Below are positions 40,101 to 51,100 of a stretch of 64,000 bases of DNA, in pieces (the stretch's first letter is position 1; each line of letters begins with the position of its first letter). The stretch comes from Lingula anatina. Taxonomy: Eukaryota; Brachiopoda; Lingulata; Lingulida; Lingulidae. The notes below the pieces were generated by a model. That model did not search any database. It saw nothing but the letters and a program-made list of their open reading frames with translations, and had not been told where the DNA came from. The stretch lies in the NCBI RefSeq assembly GCF_001039355.2, contig NW_019775480.1:670088-734087 (forward strand). The letters run 5' to 3'. A program made the translations under genes and the position numbers.

Positions 40101-42001
40101 AGGGACTAACTTTGAATGTAAAAATGGATTCATTAACCATTGGTAAGTATGGGAAAATTGTTGTTTACTCCAGGAAAATTCATTTTTTGGCCGAAACGAA
40201 GAGTTATTATTGCTTTAAAGGTAAATTGGAATCAATGCTTTGTGTGGTCAGCAAGATAAACCACACACCTTACACACAAATTTAAAAACTTTTGCTTTTG
40301 ACAATCCTGGTAAGTACTTCACTATGGAAAATCAGCACTGCACTTGCTAGGCTGCCATAATGATTATTTTTGACAACATTTCCTTCAAATCCTGCAATAT
40401 CTTCCTTGATTTTATGTTAAGTCACAAGACTTTAGGCTACCTTTGATGATCCCCATTAATTTTCTTTCTAATCTTTTTAGTGTAGACTCTAGCACAAAAG
40501 GAGATATCTAAGAATGTAAAATATGGGTTTTAGGAACTAAGATCATACTAGAGATAGTCATATCAGCAGTAATTAAATTAAATCAGCTCAATCAACAGAT
40601 GTTGCATATTACTGGTATACACAAGAACTTGTTAGACCCGTTTCTGGTCCAATCTTGGAACACTTACCCACATCATATCCAAACAACACACCTCCAATAG
40701 CTGCCATTAAAGAAGCCACAAAGACATAGATACTGTTGCCACCATCAGGTGGTGCTGTTGATGGTGCCACACTGGTACCAATGCCATTGCCACTAGCACC
40801 ATCTTCATTCACTCCAAGTGTCACGTTCTCTCCTTCATGCTGATTGGTAGAATATGAAGCCATATGCTCTCCTTGTCTATCCATGACCAAGAGTTCAGCT
40901 GGAAAATATTATAATTTTTAATCCATTTCATCTTCTTTCTTTACATTGAACTAAAGAAAAAAGAAATTAATATAAAAGCATGCAAACACTTTTTTGTAAT
41001 GTCACACCCTAAGATGGGTTTATAAATTCATCTTTAATTGTGAAGAGTTCGCAGAATGAAGTGAAGACATGGGGAAAACTGCCAGTCTGACAGGACATAA
41101 CCACCTGAAAAGCCAGAGGACTGGCTTTTTGATAATGCAAGTCCTCTGGACCGACAAGATTTATGTGAAAATACAGCAAATAAAAATAACTCACATGTAA
41201 ACATTTGCTTATGGAAAATAATACCGAGTTCGGACCAGCACAGATTTGGGAGGACCTGCAGATTTCCTGTAGCCCAGGTCCTCAGGACCTTCAGTATCTC
41301 AAAAAAATTTCCCCATGTCTGGAAGTGTTCCATTTAGAACACTAATGCAACAACACAGGAAAATACACAATGCTGAATCAATACCAAGTGGACTTGTGTG
41401 TGTAACATGTGACTGTTAATCTTGGTTTCATCTTTAATAGATGTATGTTTCGTATAAGAAGAAATTTGTTAAATCCATGTCCTTAAGAAACCATCTGCAC
41501 TAAAATGACAAAGACCGGCACAAAACTACGTATATTATCCCAAGACAACCATCTCATCAACTTACCCTTATCTTCTACGTATACTTACACAGTTTTATAT
41601 ATGCATGCAACTTTCCTAAGCTAATACCAGATATGAGTATATCACTGGCAATGAAAACCAGCACCACGGAAAATGTATGGATCATATACTAGTATGTACA
41701 TTAACATGCAAAAAATATTCCATATTTGACTATCTCTATCAAGTTAAATCATACTAGTGAAAAAAGATGTCTGTTTATCTAAACCAAAATCATCTATAAA
41801 ACTAAACAACAAAATAATGCAATTTTTTTGTTTGTTTTACAAAAGCATTCATGTAAGGGATATACAGTTTGCTATTTCAAAAGTTTTCAATTTCTTTTCC
41901 CTACATATTTTAAACCATTCTCCTAGAATACAAACATTTTTAAAATAATTATATCTACCTGTGTCAGACAGAGATTCTTGGGAGTTAGATAGTGCTTCCA
42001 T
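29029..42001 (-). CDS. Class III facilitative sugar transporter (GLUT10/GLUT12-like, SLC2A family), 14 exons
   Basis: MFS sugar transporter of the plasma or inner membranes. Exons in transcript order: 41959-42001, 40668-40898, 39151-39267, 38717-38823, 38445-38528, 37863-37966, 37464-37572, 37167-37253, 36843-36929, 36526-36636, 35476-36040, 34955-35077, 31240-31372 and 29029-29119. Phase holds at every join and the product is about 663 residues. Family marks are [10 protein letters not shown] in TM1, DYFGRR after TM2, [12 protein letters not shown] in TM7, DRTGRR after TM8 and PETKNRSLE after TM12. Exon 11 codes for a loop of about 150 residues between TM9 and TM10 with seven N-glycosylation sequons, the mark of GLUT10/GLUT12. 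The TM6-TM7 loop carries the central insert. The tail of exon 14 ([10 protein letters not shown] to AEGDIPEDE) is acidic. Intron 3 uses a GC donor. Reading through the exon 13 donor instead gives a different end inside a transposon (stop 31176-31178). Glucose is the likely but unproven substrate. Confidence 0.93.
30853..30931. repeat. (AATT)n/(AATA)n simple repeat
   Basis: A run of TTAA units passes into about 12 AAAT units in intron 13 of the transporter gene. Confidence 0.9.
30990..31225. mobile_element. Foldback MITE family copy 2, in intron 13 of the transporter gene
   Basis: The right end TTGGGAATGAGCCC matches the family terminus. The core carries TTAACATGCCTCTTCTTG and GCCAGGAGGTGTGTTAA as inverted arms around AACATATGTGTATTATCACC. 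The right end lies only about 14 bases from the exon 13 donor (GT at 31238-31239 on the minus strand), so unspliced RNA would translate into it. Confidence 0.8.
31176..31239 (-). other. Alternative, MITE-derived C-terminus of the sugar transporter
   Basis: If the exon 13 donor is not used, the frame stays open for about 20 more codons (ending near [16 protein letters not shown]) and stops with TAA at 31176-31178. Most of these codons lie in the foldback element. The spliced form with exon 14 is judged to be the normal one because its tail is acidic and its length and phase fit. Confidence 0.45.
32905..33972 (+). CDS. Methuselah-like class B 7TM receptor, single coding exon, nested in transporter intron 12
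   Basis: A 355-codon intact frame antisense to its host gene. The N-terminus of about 45 residues has NITND and NDSS glycosylation sequons but no clear signal peptide. Seven hydrophobic segments follow. Class B/Methuselah marks are [10 protein letters not shown] in TM2, a Cys before TM3 with [10 protein letters not shown] in TM3, TNCWF in the second extracellular loop, [14 protein letters not shown] in TM6, and [18 protein letters not shown] in TM7. The tail is Ser/Thr/Asn-rich. The ligand is unknown and the long Methuselah ectodomain is missing. An in-frame stop at 32866-32868 limits upstream extension, but the ATG follows tcctttcaag, which could be an acceptor. An upstream 5' UTR exon is therefore possible. 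Poly(A) signal: AATAAA at 34303-34308. Confidence 0.86.
   Translation: MNKMSLNLSEYGGHGDMLTGDNITNDSSPSPVRAWDIPWDSPAGIALIVALSISVCCLMVRIILQPFVKVYHTLPGKIHFCLVVAQCLVKVTFSMRPLFLGNPVHCMIFGNVVMWEFLSTFFWMNGLALHTFKTFGPNAPTSKATKRQECRRLGFIFAYATLSPTVIMSLVILMENLDIDEKFKPGFHNTNCWFPQPLNFVIYTMTPGGILILINLFLFLITTKRISKTMKLSNYIKTSKEKSERAIFMKLFIMIGLNWILWFIHGLVSFLTGIEVLFYIFIIMAGLDGIWVFIVTVCTKRVWNELRHSITTRKTGEQNRATNTPKAPTGHNNSNSSDKIDKTTLTDTNISCTHL
34050..34106. repeat. (TA)n/(TG)n microsatellite
   Basis: About 25 TA units followed by TG units, in the 3' UTR of the nested receptor. Confidence 0.95.
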
Positions 42002-42114
42002 ATGTCAAGCATTTCATGTAGGGTTAGCACCACTCATGCCCAGCATACAGCACCATATCGTGGTATCTATTATGAAATAAAAGCAGCTGGCTTTTAATAC
42101 CACATAGATATATA

Positions 42115-42335
42115 TATGGGCTTATTCCCATTGAAAGTATCGGTCTCAATAGATTAATTGAAGTCCACAAGGACTTTCGCTAATTGCAATCAGTTTAACA
42201 GATTAAGACGCCCCCAATCTGTTTTCAATGCCAGGAGGCATGTTAATATGTCACACTGATTAAATTTTGGAAGAGTCCCTACACAGTTGGCTGGTCTATG
42301 TAGACCAGTAGTTTCAATGGGAATGAACCGTACAA
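42115..42335. mobile_element. Foldback MITE family copy 3
   Basis: The clearest termini of the family: GGGCTTATTCCCATTGAAA at the left and TTTCAATGGGAATGAACC at the right form a terminal inverted repeat. The core has TTTAACAGATTAAGACGCC and CCAGGAGGCATGTTAA. There is no coding capacity. The size, about 220 bp, matches copies 2 and 5. Confidence 0.85.
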
Positions 42336-42650
42336 AGCATTAGTTGGGATAATATTAAATGAATCTACAAAAATTTTATGTGATTCTGCATACAAAAAGC
42401 TTTTTTAGCAAACACTTTGCAATTAAATAATAGTAATGGTATTGAAAATATGAACCCGACACTTGTTCAATTGATAATAAAATAAGCATAATAAGCATAA
42501 TTCCAACAATGAAAAATTAACCACACAAATATTGCAAACATCTCCCCCCCCCCCCCAAGCAGGGAATTTCACCAACAGCACTCCTATTCTTCACATAATA
42601 TTCCTCTCTCCTCTTGCTGAGCACACACACACATGCATGTACACATGCAT

Positions 42651-42651
42651 C

Positions 42652-42691
<40 letters not shown>
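42651..42691. repeat. (CA)n microsatellite
   Basis: An uninterrupted CA run. It stands before the first copy of the 475-bp duplicated segment; a shorter run stands before the second copy (44263-44282). Confidence 0.95.
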
Positions 42692-42695
<4 letters not shown>

Positions 42696-43166
42696 AGGCT
42701 CATAGGCAAGGGGGATTGGGGGTGTTTTAAAAGATCTGTCCAATTGGCCAAAAAAGTTTTTGAATCAATTTTATTGTAGGATGTATGTCTTCTCTCAACT
42801 TAGGTCAACTATATATGGGTAAAATGGTTCACTCTTTGAGAAAACCAAAAGAAATCTCTGAAATGGTTGGCTAGTACAGCCTTGTACAAACACATCAAAC
42901 CCGCCACCACCACCACCTACACCACCACTACATGCCCCTCAAATTTCAATCTAAGCTGTGAAGTTTAGGGGATGGAAATCAAGCTGGGCAACTTCTTTAT
43001 CGACTCATTTTTAAAAAGAAGTTTTCAAAAATTAGAAAACATGGTGGCGTTAAATTAAGTATACTGTACATATCTCTTTTCATCCAAATGTGATAGCTTA
43101 AAACTTCAAACTGTTTATTCAACCTCAGATGTGTAGCAATCATTGTACCAAAATACGAGTCCATAT
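42692..43166. repeat. 475-bp segment, copy 1 of 2
   Basis: Apparently identical to 44281-44755, which begins just after the N at 44262. The two copies then part: copy 1 runs into unique sequence and copy 2 into a hAT-like terminus. This fits two haplotypes placed one after the other. Confidence 0.85.
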
Positions 43167-43559
43167 GGGCATTTTTACAATCCTGGGCACTTTTCAGATT
43201 TTCCCACATATTGCTAATTAACAAATTACATGCATATGATCAAAGAATTCTTTTATCACTAGGTTAGAGAATGGTGTAAGTGAAGATAAACACTGAAAAT
43301 AGAAACCAAATATCACCACCTAGTCCAAAGTTATGCTAAAGCAAAGCCCAAAAAATGACCAAATTTTTTTCCCGTTTTAGTCATATGAAATAAAAAGCAA
43401 TCTAAAATAAATTAAAGCAGTGTTTGACATTGCATTTTTTTGGATTATAAAACACTCAGTAGTATGGTGGAAGCAAAAAAGTTTAAATATTAACAGGAGA
43501 GAGGTGTATTCTAGAAAAAAAGTCTTTTAATGGCATGCTGGTAATTCCGTTAAACGAAA

Positions 43560-43937
43560 TGTCCATTCCGAAACAAAAATAAATGACTTTCAGAAAATAT
43601 ATCATAAAACATACAGTATAATTAACCATCCTAATCATTATTTGGATGTATTGGTGTTGTTTGTATCAAACAATGAAATCTGCGTGATGATTCTGGAGCT
43701 TGACATGGAGTGCAAAATAACCCTACCGTGTTTTTCCGTTAAATTTGTCCATTCCGAAACATTGGATTTCTCGTACATAAAAAGAACATGTTGACACCTA
43801 CCCAGTAACAATATATATTTCTCTAAAGCCCAGGGCATGTGATATTTATTTTTATATAAGAAAACCCCAGTGCACAGAAACCCATTTAACTGTGGCCTTT
43901 TTTGAGATGCTTGTTAAAAATTGTCCATTCCGAAACA
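43560..43937. repeat. Three copies of TGTCCATTCCGAAACA spaced about 180 bp
   Basis: Exact 16-base copies begin at 43560, 43746 and 43922; the first two are also preceded by TCCGTTAAA. Spacings are 186 and 176. The sequence between them is not clearly conserved. Confidence 0.8.
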
Positions 43938-44280
43938 AGTACCTTTACATTGCCAATGTTATAAATAGAGAGAATTCTGTCTTTAATGCTGTATGTTTCA
44001 CTTGACATGAGCAAATTATTGTTAGAGCATCATGAATATGACATAAAAATAATAGAAAAACATTTCTTCAATGGCATATTTTTAAATTTCTATTTATAAC
44101 CTCAACAAAATAATTCATTTTTGCGAGTCAGCATCTTTTCTTTGGATCTACTAGAACTTCCATTGCATATTTCCCCAAAGTTCATGTATTTCAAAGTTAA
44201 ATTAACAATTAATTGAAGATATTATATCAGTATAAATAGAAATATAGGCAATTTGGATGCTNCACACACACACACACACA

Positions 44281-44755
44281 CACCAGGCTCATAGGCAAGG
44301 GGGATTGGGGGTGTTTTAAAAGATCTGTCCAATTGGCCAAAAAAGTTTTTGAATCAATTTTATTGTAGGATGTATGTCTTCTCTCAACTTAGGTCAACTA
44401 TATATGGGTAAAATGGTTCACTCTTTGAGAAAACCAAAAGAAATCTCTGAAATGGTTGGCTAGTACAGCCTTGTACAAACACATCAAACCCGCCACCACC
44501 ACCACCTACACCACCACTACATGCCCCTCAAATTTCAATCTAAGCTGTGAAGTTTAGGGGATGGAAATCAAGCTGGGCAACTTCTTTATCGACTCATTTT
44601 TAAAAAGAAGTTTTCAAAAATTAGAAAACATGGTGGCGTTAAATTAAGTATACTGTACATATCTCTTTTCATCCAAATGTGATAGCTTAAAACTTCAAAC
44701 TGTTTATTCAACCTCAGATGTGTAGCAATCATTGTACCAAAATACGAGTCCATAT
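44281..44755. repeat. 475-bp segment, copy 2 of 2
   Basis: Second copy of 42692-43166, following a single N at 44262 and a short CA run. It is followed directly by CAGGGGCGGATCCAG. Confidence 0.85.
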
Positions 44756-44870
44756 CAGGGGCGGATCCAGAGATATCTTTCTGACAGTATCATAAAAGTG
44801 CCCACCAGTACCTGCACGTACTTGTGCAGCGCCCCCCCCTCCCCACCTAGAAGTTTTTTAAAAACTCCCA
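44756..44870. mobile_element. hAT-like element, one end visible
   Basis: CAGGGGCGGATCCAGAGATA is followed by TTTCTGACAG. This matches the inverted right end of the complete element at 58390-58554 over roughly 35 bases. The opposite end was not found, so the right boundary is a guess. It is absent after copy 1 of the neighbouring duplicated segment. Confidence 0.55.
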
Positions 44871-45191
44871 ATTTTTTTACTGTGTAATAAATTGCTCCAA
44901 AGTATCCAACCGGCAGTAATTACATGACAGTTGGATGAATAATACTGAATGCATAAGTTCACTTACCATGAAACCAGTGTGGACAAAAAGAGCAGTCGCA
45001 CCTACACCTTCCGCTACCACTGTTCTGCCACAGATGTTTACGTGCCACAATCCGGCCGTCAATAGATGGCACCACATTTGCCTTTTACGACAAATTTTAT
45101 GATAAACAAGGCAGTTTGCGGCAGCTGTTAGTTTAAAACGTACGGCACACACGCGAAGTGCCCACGACTGTCCACTATCCAGCCGAGCACC

Positions 45192-48100
45192 ATGTCAGGA
45201 TTGAGTGGCAAGGTTCAAACCGGTAAGGAAAAAGCAAAACGAGTTTACCCCTTGACAGAAATCCCTGAAATATCTGCATAAGGTGCATATGATGATGCCC
45301 TTTTCTTTTGGCACGTACCTTACCTGAGGAAAAATACCACAGTGCGTTAGTAAGCACGGAGTACTGGTACCAACATGTGCATTTATTTGCATGTAAGGCC
45401 GATAACTGAGGCAAATGCCACATAAAATAGCCCTTTATGGTACTGAATTTTTTCCAATGCCATATTTTAATGTCTAAATTTCCTGCAAAGTAGTATGTGT
45501 ACATAGCCCATGTGTTAACTTACAGGCCGGGTGTACCTCAGTTTTCGGCCTTACATGTAATGTAATGTAGGTACCCTTACTGTGAGCATGTGAGGCCGAA
45601 AACTGAGGCAAATGCGTTTACACTCCGATTGACGATTTTGGTATCTACATGTACGCTGTGTTGACACAGTTAATAAATATCAAAATCGTCAATAAGTGTA
45701 AAATACGTTTAACATACTGTACATTAAAAGAGCCCAGCTAAACATTTTTCCAAAAAAAACTTCTTTTTGGGTTTACTGGGTATAAAACTAGCCCAGTTGC
45801 CCACCCTTCATTTTTATTAACTATGTTTCATTGTCAGTTATTTATAAGGTGGAAAGAAAAATAAGGTTTAATGTAAAACATAAAGTTGTCAATTTATATG
45901 CAGGATGTGCTTCAACAGAAATTGAGACTTGCCTTCGTGACCTACATCTATACAAGCTTGATTTAGTTTCTTTCTTGCATATATTCTTATGCTTGAAGTC
46001 TTTGTATAAGTAAAGATTCATAGCCCATTTGCCATTCTCTGTGATAGAAATATCACATCTTGCTTGGATATTAGAAAAATAAGAAGTGTTTTTTCATGCG
46101 CTATCAGCCAGTGTCTGAGACACATACGGGTATACTGTAGCTAAAGGGTGTAGGGTTTTGGGGATTAACAGTGGTCTTGATAGTTAAGCAGCAGTATGTC
46201 TCTGATACTGGAAGAAGACCTTTATTGAAAAAGAACATCAGTTTTGCTGTATGAAGAATGCCTATAATTGGGTATCTGCCATCTGCCACCTGCGTGGATC
46301 ATTGCTGGTACCATGTACCAGAACTACATAGGTGGGTATGGTATTTTGTATAACTGCATTGCTCATGCTTGCATGCCTATTTACATTACAGGTTTTACTA
46401 GATACATACAGTATGTGAAATAGCTGATTTTGGTAACGTTTTGGCCTGTGAGGCACCCATACCTCATGTCTTTTTTGCAACCCCACAAAATTCCTTTATG
46501 CTTCAGTGATTACTGTTATAATAATATTTTGGTCATGCTATATTAGTAGTTAGAAGCACCCATATCAGTCTTTTCAAAATACCATTTTGAACACATGGTC
46601 AATAAGTAAAATTATGAAAATCTCACTTGGGTCTGGCATAAATAAAAGCAACTTTGACTGGCCTACCCAGTAATATCATTGTTCTTATTAATTGAAACCT
46701 ATACTAGAGGAGATGAAAAGAAGTGCTGAACACAATATAGACATAATTCACTGCTGAAATAAGTTTTATATTTGTAAAGAATGCATTCTGAACTTTTCCT
46801 GTCAGGATCTCCATTGCCGAGGGGGTAAATTGAATATATTGTGCATGCTACAGGACAACTCATGATCAGTATTGTTTTAATGCACTGAATACTTGTAGAT
46901 TCAAACTCCTTCGAGATGTGGGAAACTGTAATGAATATGTATCCCTTTTTGACCTTTTGACATACTATACCTATCACCAAAATCAGTTGTATTTTGGGCA
47001 AGAGGATGTTGATTGAACACACAAACTGATATTTGTTTAATGAGAGTGTTATCTTCAGTTGTGAGTAAATCTGTGGGAAATGTGTTTACCTTCATCAGGG
47101 TTATCTTGAAATAAACTTAGGTTATCTATAGATAATACATAAATATAAGTACAGCTGTGTTGTGTAATGTTGGACCAGTGAAGAGCTTTGCACAGTGGAG
47201 AGGATTAGCATGGCAATAGCAGCTTAAATCAGTCAGTAATATCATATCTTCTTTGGATAGCACTAATGTGCATTCCCATATGTGAGAGCTCTATGTTGAA
47301 GCAGTATTACACTGCCAAAATAATGTAATTGAAACAATTAGAGGCTTCTATATCCTTTAATATTACAATGCAATGCTTGCAAAACAATTGCTTTACTCAG
47401 GGTTAGAAATCTACAATATGTTAAATTTCATTTGTGTCTGAGATGGAGATAATGTAGGTTTTTTATGCATGCTGGTATTTTTAGATTGGCTTTTTTTTTT
47501 TCATTGGTTACCATGCTTAATCTGACACATAAAATAAACTTTGTATGTTTGTTCCAATTTGCATGGGACTTGCATGGATACTGTATTCTGTTCAGGCATT
47601 TTAGTTTTATGTAACTTATCAGATCTGATACAGATGCATCTTTCATAGTCAAGTCTTCCGAATAGATTCCATGCAGCCACAACACACATAAAGGATACCC
47701 ACCAAACATTCACAGTTGCTGAAAAACCAACTCATAATGAAAACAAAACAGTATACTCAATATACTAATATTGACCTTGAATTTAGCTGTTGCAGTACAA
47801 GGTACGTGGAAAATTTTTCTAATACAAAGACATCTTTTAGTGCTCCAGCACAAGGTCATTGCCACTTGCTTTATATATATATTCACCAGCTGCATTCATG
47901 CAGCCTGACACCTTGTGTGCTGACATTGGCATACCCAATACTGTGGTGCAGTACTGTGGTACGTGGTGTTTTAATAGTAGCTGGGAAAGTGTTACTCAAA
48001 CAGCTTACTCGAATGTTGTTAACATGTGGTACCAATAAGTCTGTAATCTTGTCCACTTATCTATATTCTTTCATAATTACTCAGTCATGTTACATGTGTT

Positions 48101-51100
48101 TTATATAATAGCCCGATTATTTTTAGCATAACATTATCTAACGTGTGTATACTCACATTTAGGATCTTAGGGTGAGATACCGTATGTGTTTTGATGAAAC
48201 AAACATTTCAAAAAAGAAAGCAAGGAATAAAATCAGTTTCCTTCTCTTTATCTAAGTTTATACCTGTTTCATAAATTTCCAAAAATATTACTTTGACAAC
48301 AAGTGTTTTTGTATTTCAGTATTGGGTTGTATTGAGCCGTCTCAGTTGGGGATATGCCACACCCATGAGCACCTGTCTATGACTTATGACAACTACTATC
48401 GCCCACCACCTTCTGGCCATGAGGACAATGTCACGCTGCCATTCAAAATGGAGAATCTGGGGTGGATTCGCCAATATCCGTAAGTTAGAGTGTTGTTGTA
48501 TATTGATGATAAAAATGCTTTTCAAAATACAAAAAAAAAAAAAAACATTTATGAATATAATGAGTAAAAGTGTTATTTTTAGACTTTTTNCTGCCTTGTT
48601 CTTTTTAGTGACTAAATAATGTGAATGGACTTATATGTGACTTTTGTTTTTAAATAATTTGCACAATGCCATATCTGGTATATTCCAGCTATAGCTGCAA
48701 GGCAAATTTGCGTTTAAATGATGAAGAGGCAAACACTGGCATCATTGAGGAATTAAAGGAATTTAAGGTATTGTTTCAAGATGTTATTTTAACAATGAGA
48801 GTTGACAAATTAGCAAATTAGTCCTGGAGAAGATATTTGTTATAATAAAGGTGTTGGTTGTTGTTGTTACGATATGCACTACTGTGGTAATGACTCAATC
48901 TCTTCAGTGGGCATATTATCAATCCTTCAGATGCATCATTTTATAATCACAAAAATATGCTTCTGTATAGCATATGTGGTGTTTAATTTTATTACATAGA
49001 ATAGAACTACACAGTAGCCTGCTTTTTTATTTTGTTGCCACCACTAAATAGAAATCTTTTTATTTTAAGAAAGTATGACTTAAAACAAACAGTATGTGTA
49101 AAATTCACAATTTTCCCTTATTGAAAAGATGGAGTAATTACCTTACCTGTATCTTGAGTGAAACTTTTGCCATATCTTAAAGTAAAATATTGAGGGTGTT
49201 TTGGCTGTGAACATTATTCCGATCCTACAGATGTTTAGATGTTGTAAGTAAGTAGCTGGATCTGGTTATGTAATCTCATACTTACATGTACACATACTCA
49301 TTCTCCCAAAAACTGCCAAATTGATTTCTGGACAGGTTCAGTAAAAGGTGGTCAACTTGTTATATTCAAAACTTCACAAATTTACGTCTTAGTCTTTTTA
49401 AGGTAAATCCTAACCTTGAAATGAAAATTGATTACATTTTCTGGAAAATTAAATCAAACGTCTATTAACTACAGGTATTTATCTCTGGGAAGATGCATGT
49501 TATTTATTTAATTATATATTTACTTAAAATTATTTATTCATTTATTTATTTTAAAGATATGCTTAATGTTATTAAATGTGCCAGACTTGTCTCATTTTCA
49601 CTGCCTTTCCTTTATATGTGGATGTGTAGTTGTATAGAGAAGAGATTCTTTCTTTTACAGAGACTGGGTGGAGGCACCATAGTGGACAGTACCATCCTGG
49701 GGATCAGCAGGGACCTGGCCTTTCAGAAGAGGCTGGCCACAGAGACTGGGGTCAATATTATTTCTTCTACAGGTAAAGATATAGTGGAAAAAATTTGCCT
49801 AGAGCACTGCAATTTTATTTGATTCATGATATAATTTAAATGCTGATAGAAAACTTTACGTTAAGTGATGGTAGATGATTATTGCATAGGAAATTGGTGT
49901 AATAACTGGTGATCTTCAAGGCGAAATGTAATAATATATCTTCAGCTGTGTTTTTCCCTCTCTGCCAGGTTATTATGATGCTGTCTCACATCCATCTAAC
50001 ATGGACGCCATCACTGAGGAGGAAATAGATGCCATGATGAGGAATGAAATTCTGGTTGGCTGTGAGGGAACAGATGTGAAGTGTGGATCCATTGGAGAGC
50101 TTGGTTGTTCCTGGCCACTGCAAGGTGAGTGCTTGATTCAACTGTTAGCTAATGTACAGTAATGTTATTATATGTGTAGTTTGGTTGGTTGTTAGCTGGT
50201 AACTATACATCTCCATTTTACTAAAGGAATGAAATTCACACATTTTTTTTCAATGCACATCTTTATTGGTTTTAATTACAGTTTTTATAACTATGGTGTC
50301 ATTCTGGCACTAGGTTATTACTCTACAATCATACTCAACTTATTCTTTCTTCTTATTCTGACATGACAGATTTTTAAATGTATTACATAAGCGAAGTGTT
50401 ATTGATTATTTCAGTCTGTTTAAAACAGATTTTTAATAAAAATCTATTGATATGTAGAATATTTCTTATATAGCCAATGAAAAGAAGGTCCTCAGGGCCG
50501 CTGCGGTAACTCAGACTCAGCTTGGCTGTCCTGTCATCATCCACCCAGGAAGAGGCTCGAAAGCTCCTGAAGAGATCGTGAGGATCTTACAAGAGGCTGG
50601 CGGAAATATTGGGAAGACTGTCATGTCACACATAGACAGTAAGTGACAGGTTGAGTCAGAAGCAAGTAGAATTTTTATTTAAAGATATTCTTCATGCAAG
50701 TTTGGAAAGTAACCCAAAGTTACATTTTTTAAGAATGAATATCTTGCAAAATTAGTTACAAATCTTTTCCCAGTCCATATATTGGAAATGTTAAAGCTCC
50801 CTTGAATAAAAGTACCTGATGATGATATTTTTTCCTGAAATTTGAGAAAGACAGGTGGTGTTTGATATGAAACTTAATTTAAAAATTTCACATAAAATAC
50901 CTTTAAAACCTTAAATATTGCTAAAAGTCATGATCACTACCAAAAATACTTGTGTAATGTTCCTGGCAGAGGTTAAGTTTGGAGAAATGGTTTTACAACA
51001 TCTGAGGCATGATAAGAAAACATTCTCAAAAAGTTCTGAAATTTTGCACAGAGAAAAGCAATTACCAATATAAAAATTATATGATATTAAGGTAAACGAG

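Larger units (their letters stand above)
42002..45191. other. Head-to-head intergenic region between the transporter and PTER gene 1
   Basis: No coding exon was recognised. It holds a foldback MITE, a (CA)n repeat, a 475-bp duplication joined at an N, three copies of a spaced motif and a hAT-like terminus, each listed separately. Both flanking genes start outward from here, so both promoters must lie inside or near its ends. Confidence 0.5.

Noticed and set aside
44877-45152. Minus-strand frame of 91 codons upstream of PTER gene 1
   Set aside because: No recognisable family and no splice context; probably chance in a promoter region.
45175-45504. Minus-strand frame of 109 codons over PTER exon 1
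   Set aside because: Antisense shadow of the PTER first exon and its intron; no family resemblance.
49493-49822. Plus-strand frame extending PTER exon 4 upstream
   Set aside because: The upstream part is intron; the acceptor at 49659-49660 keeps phase with exon 3.
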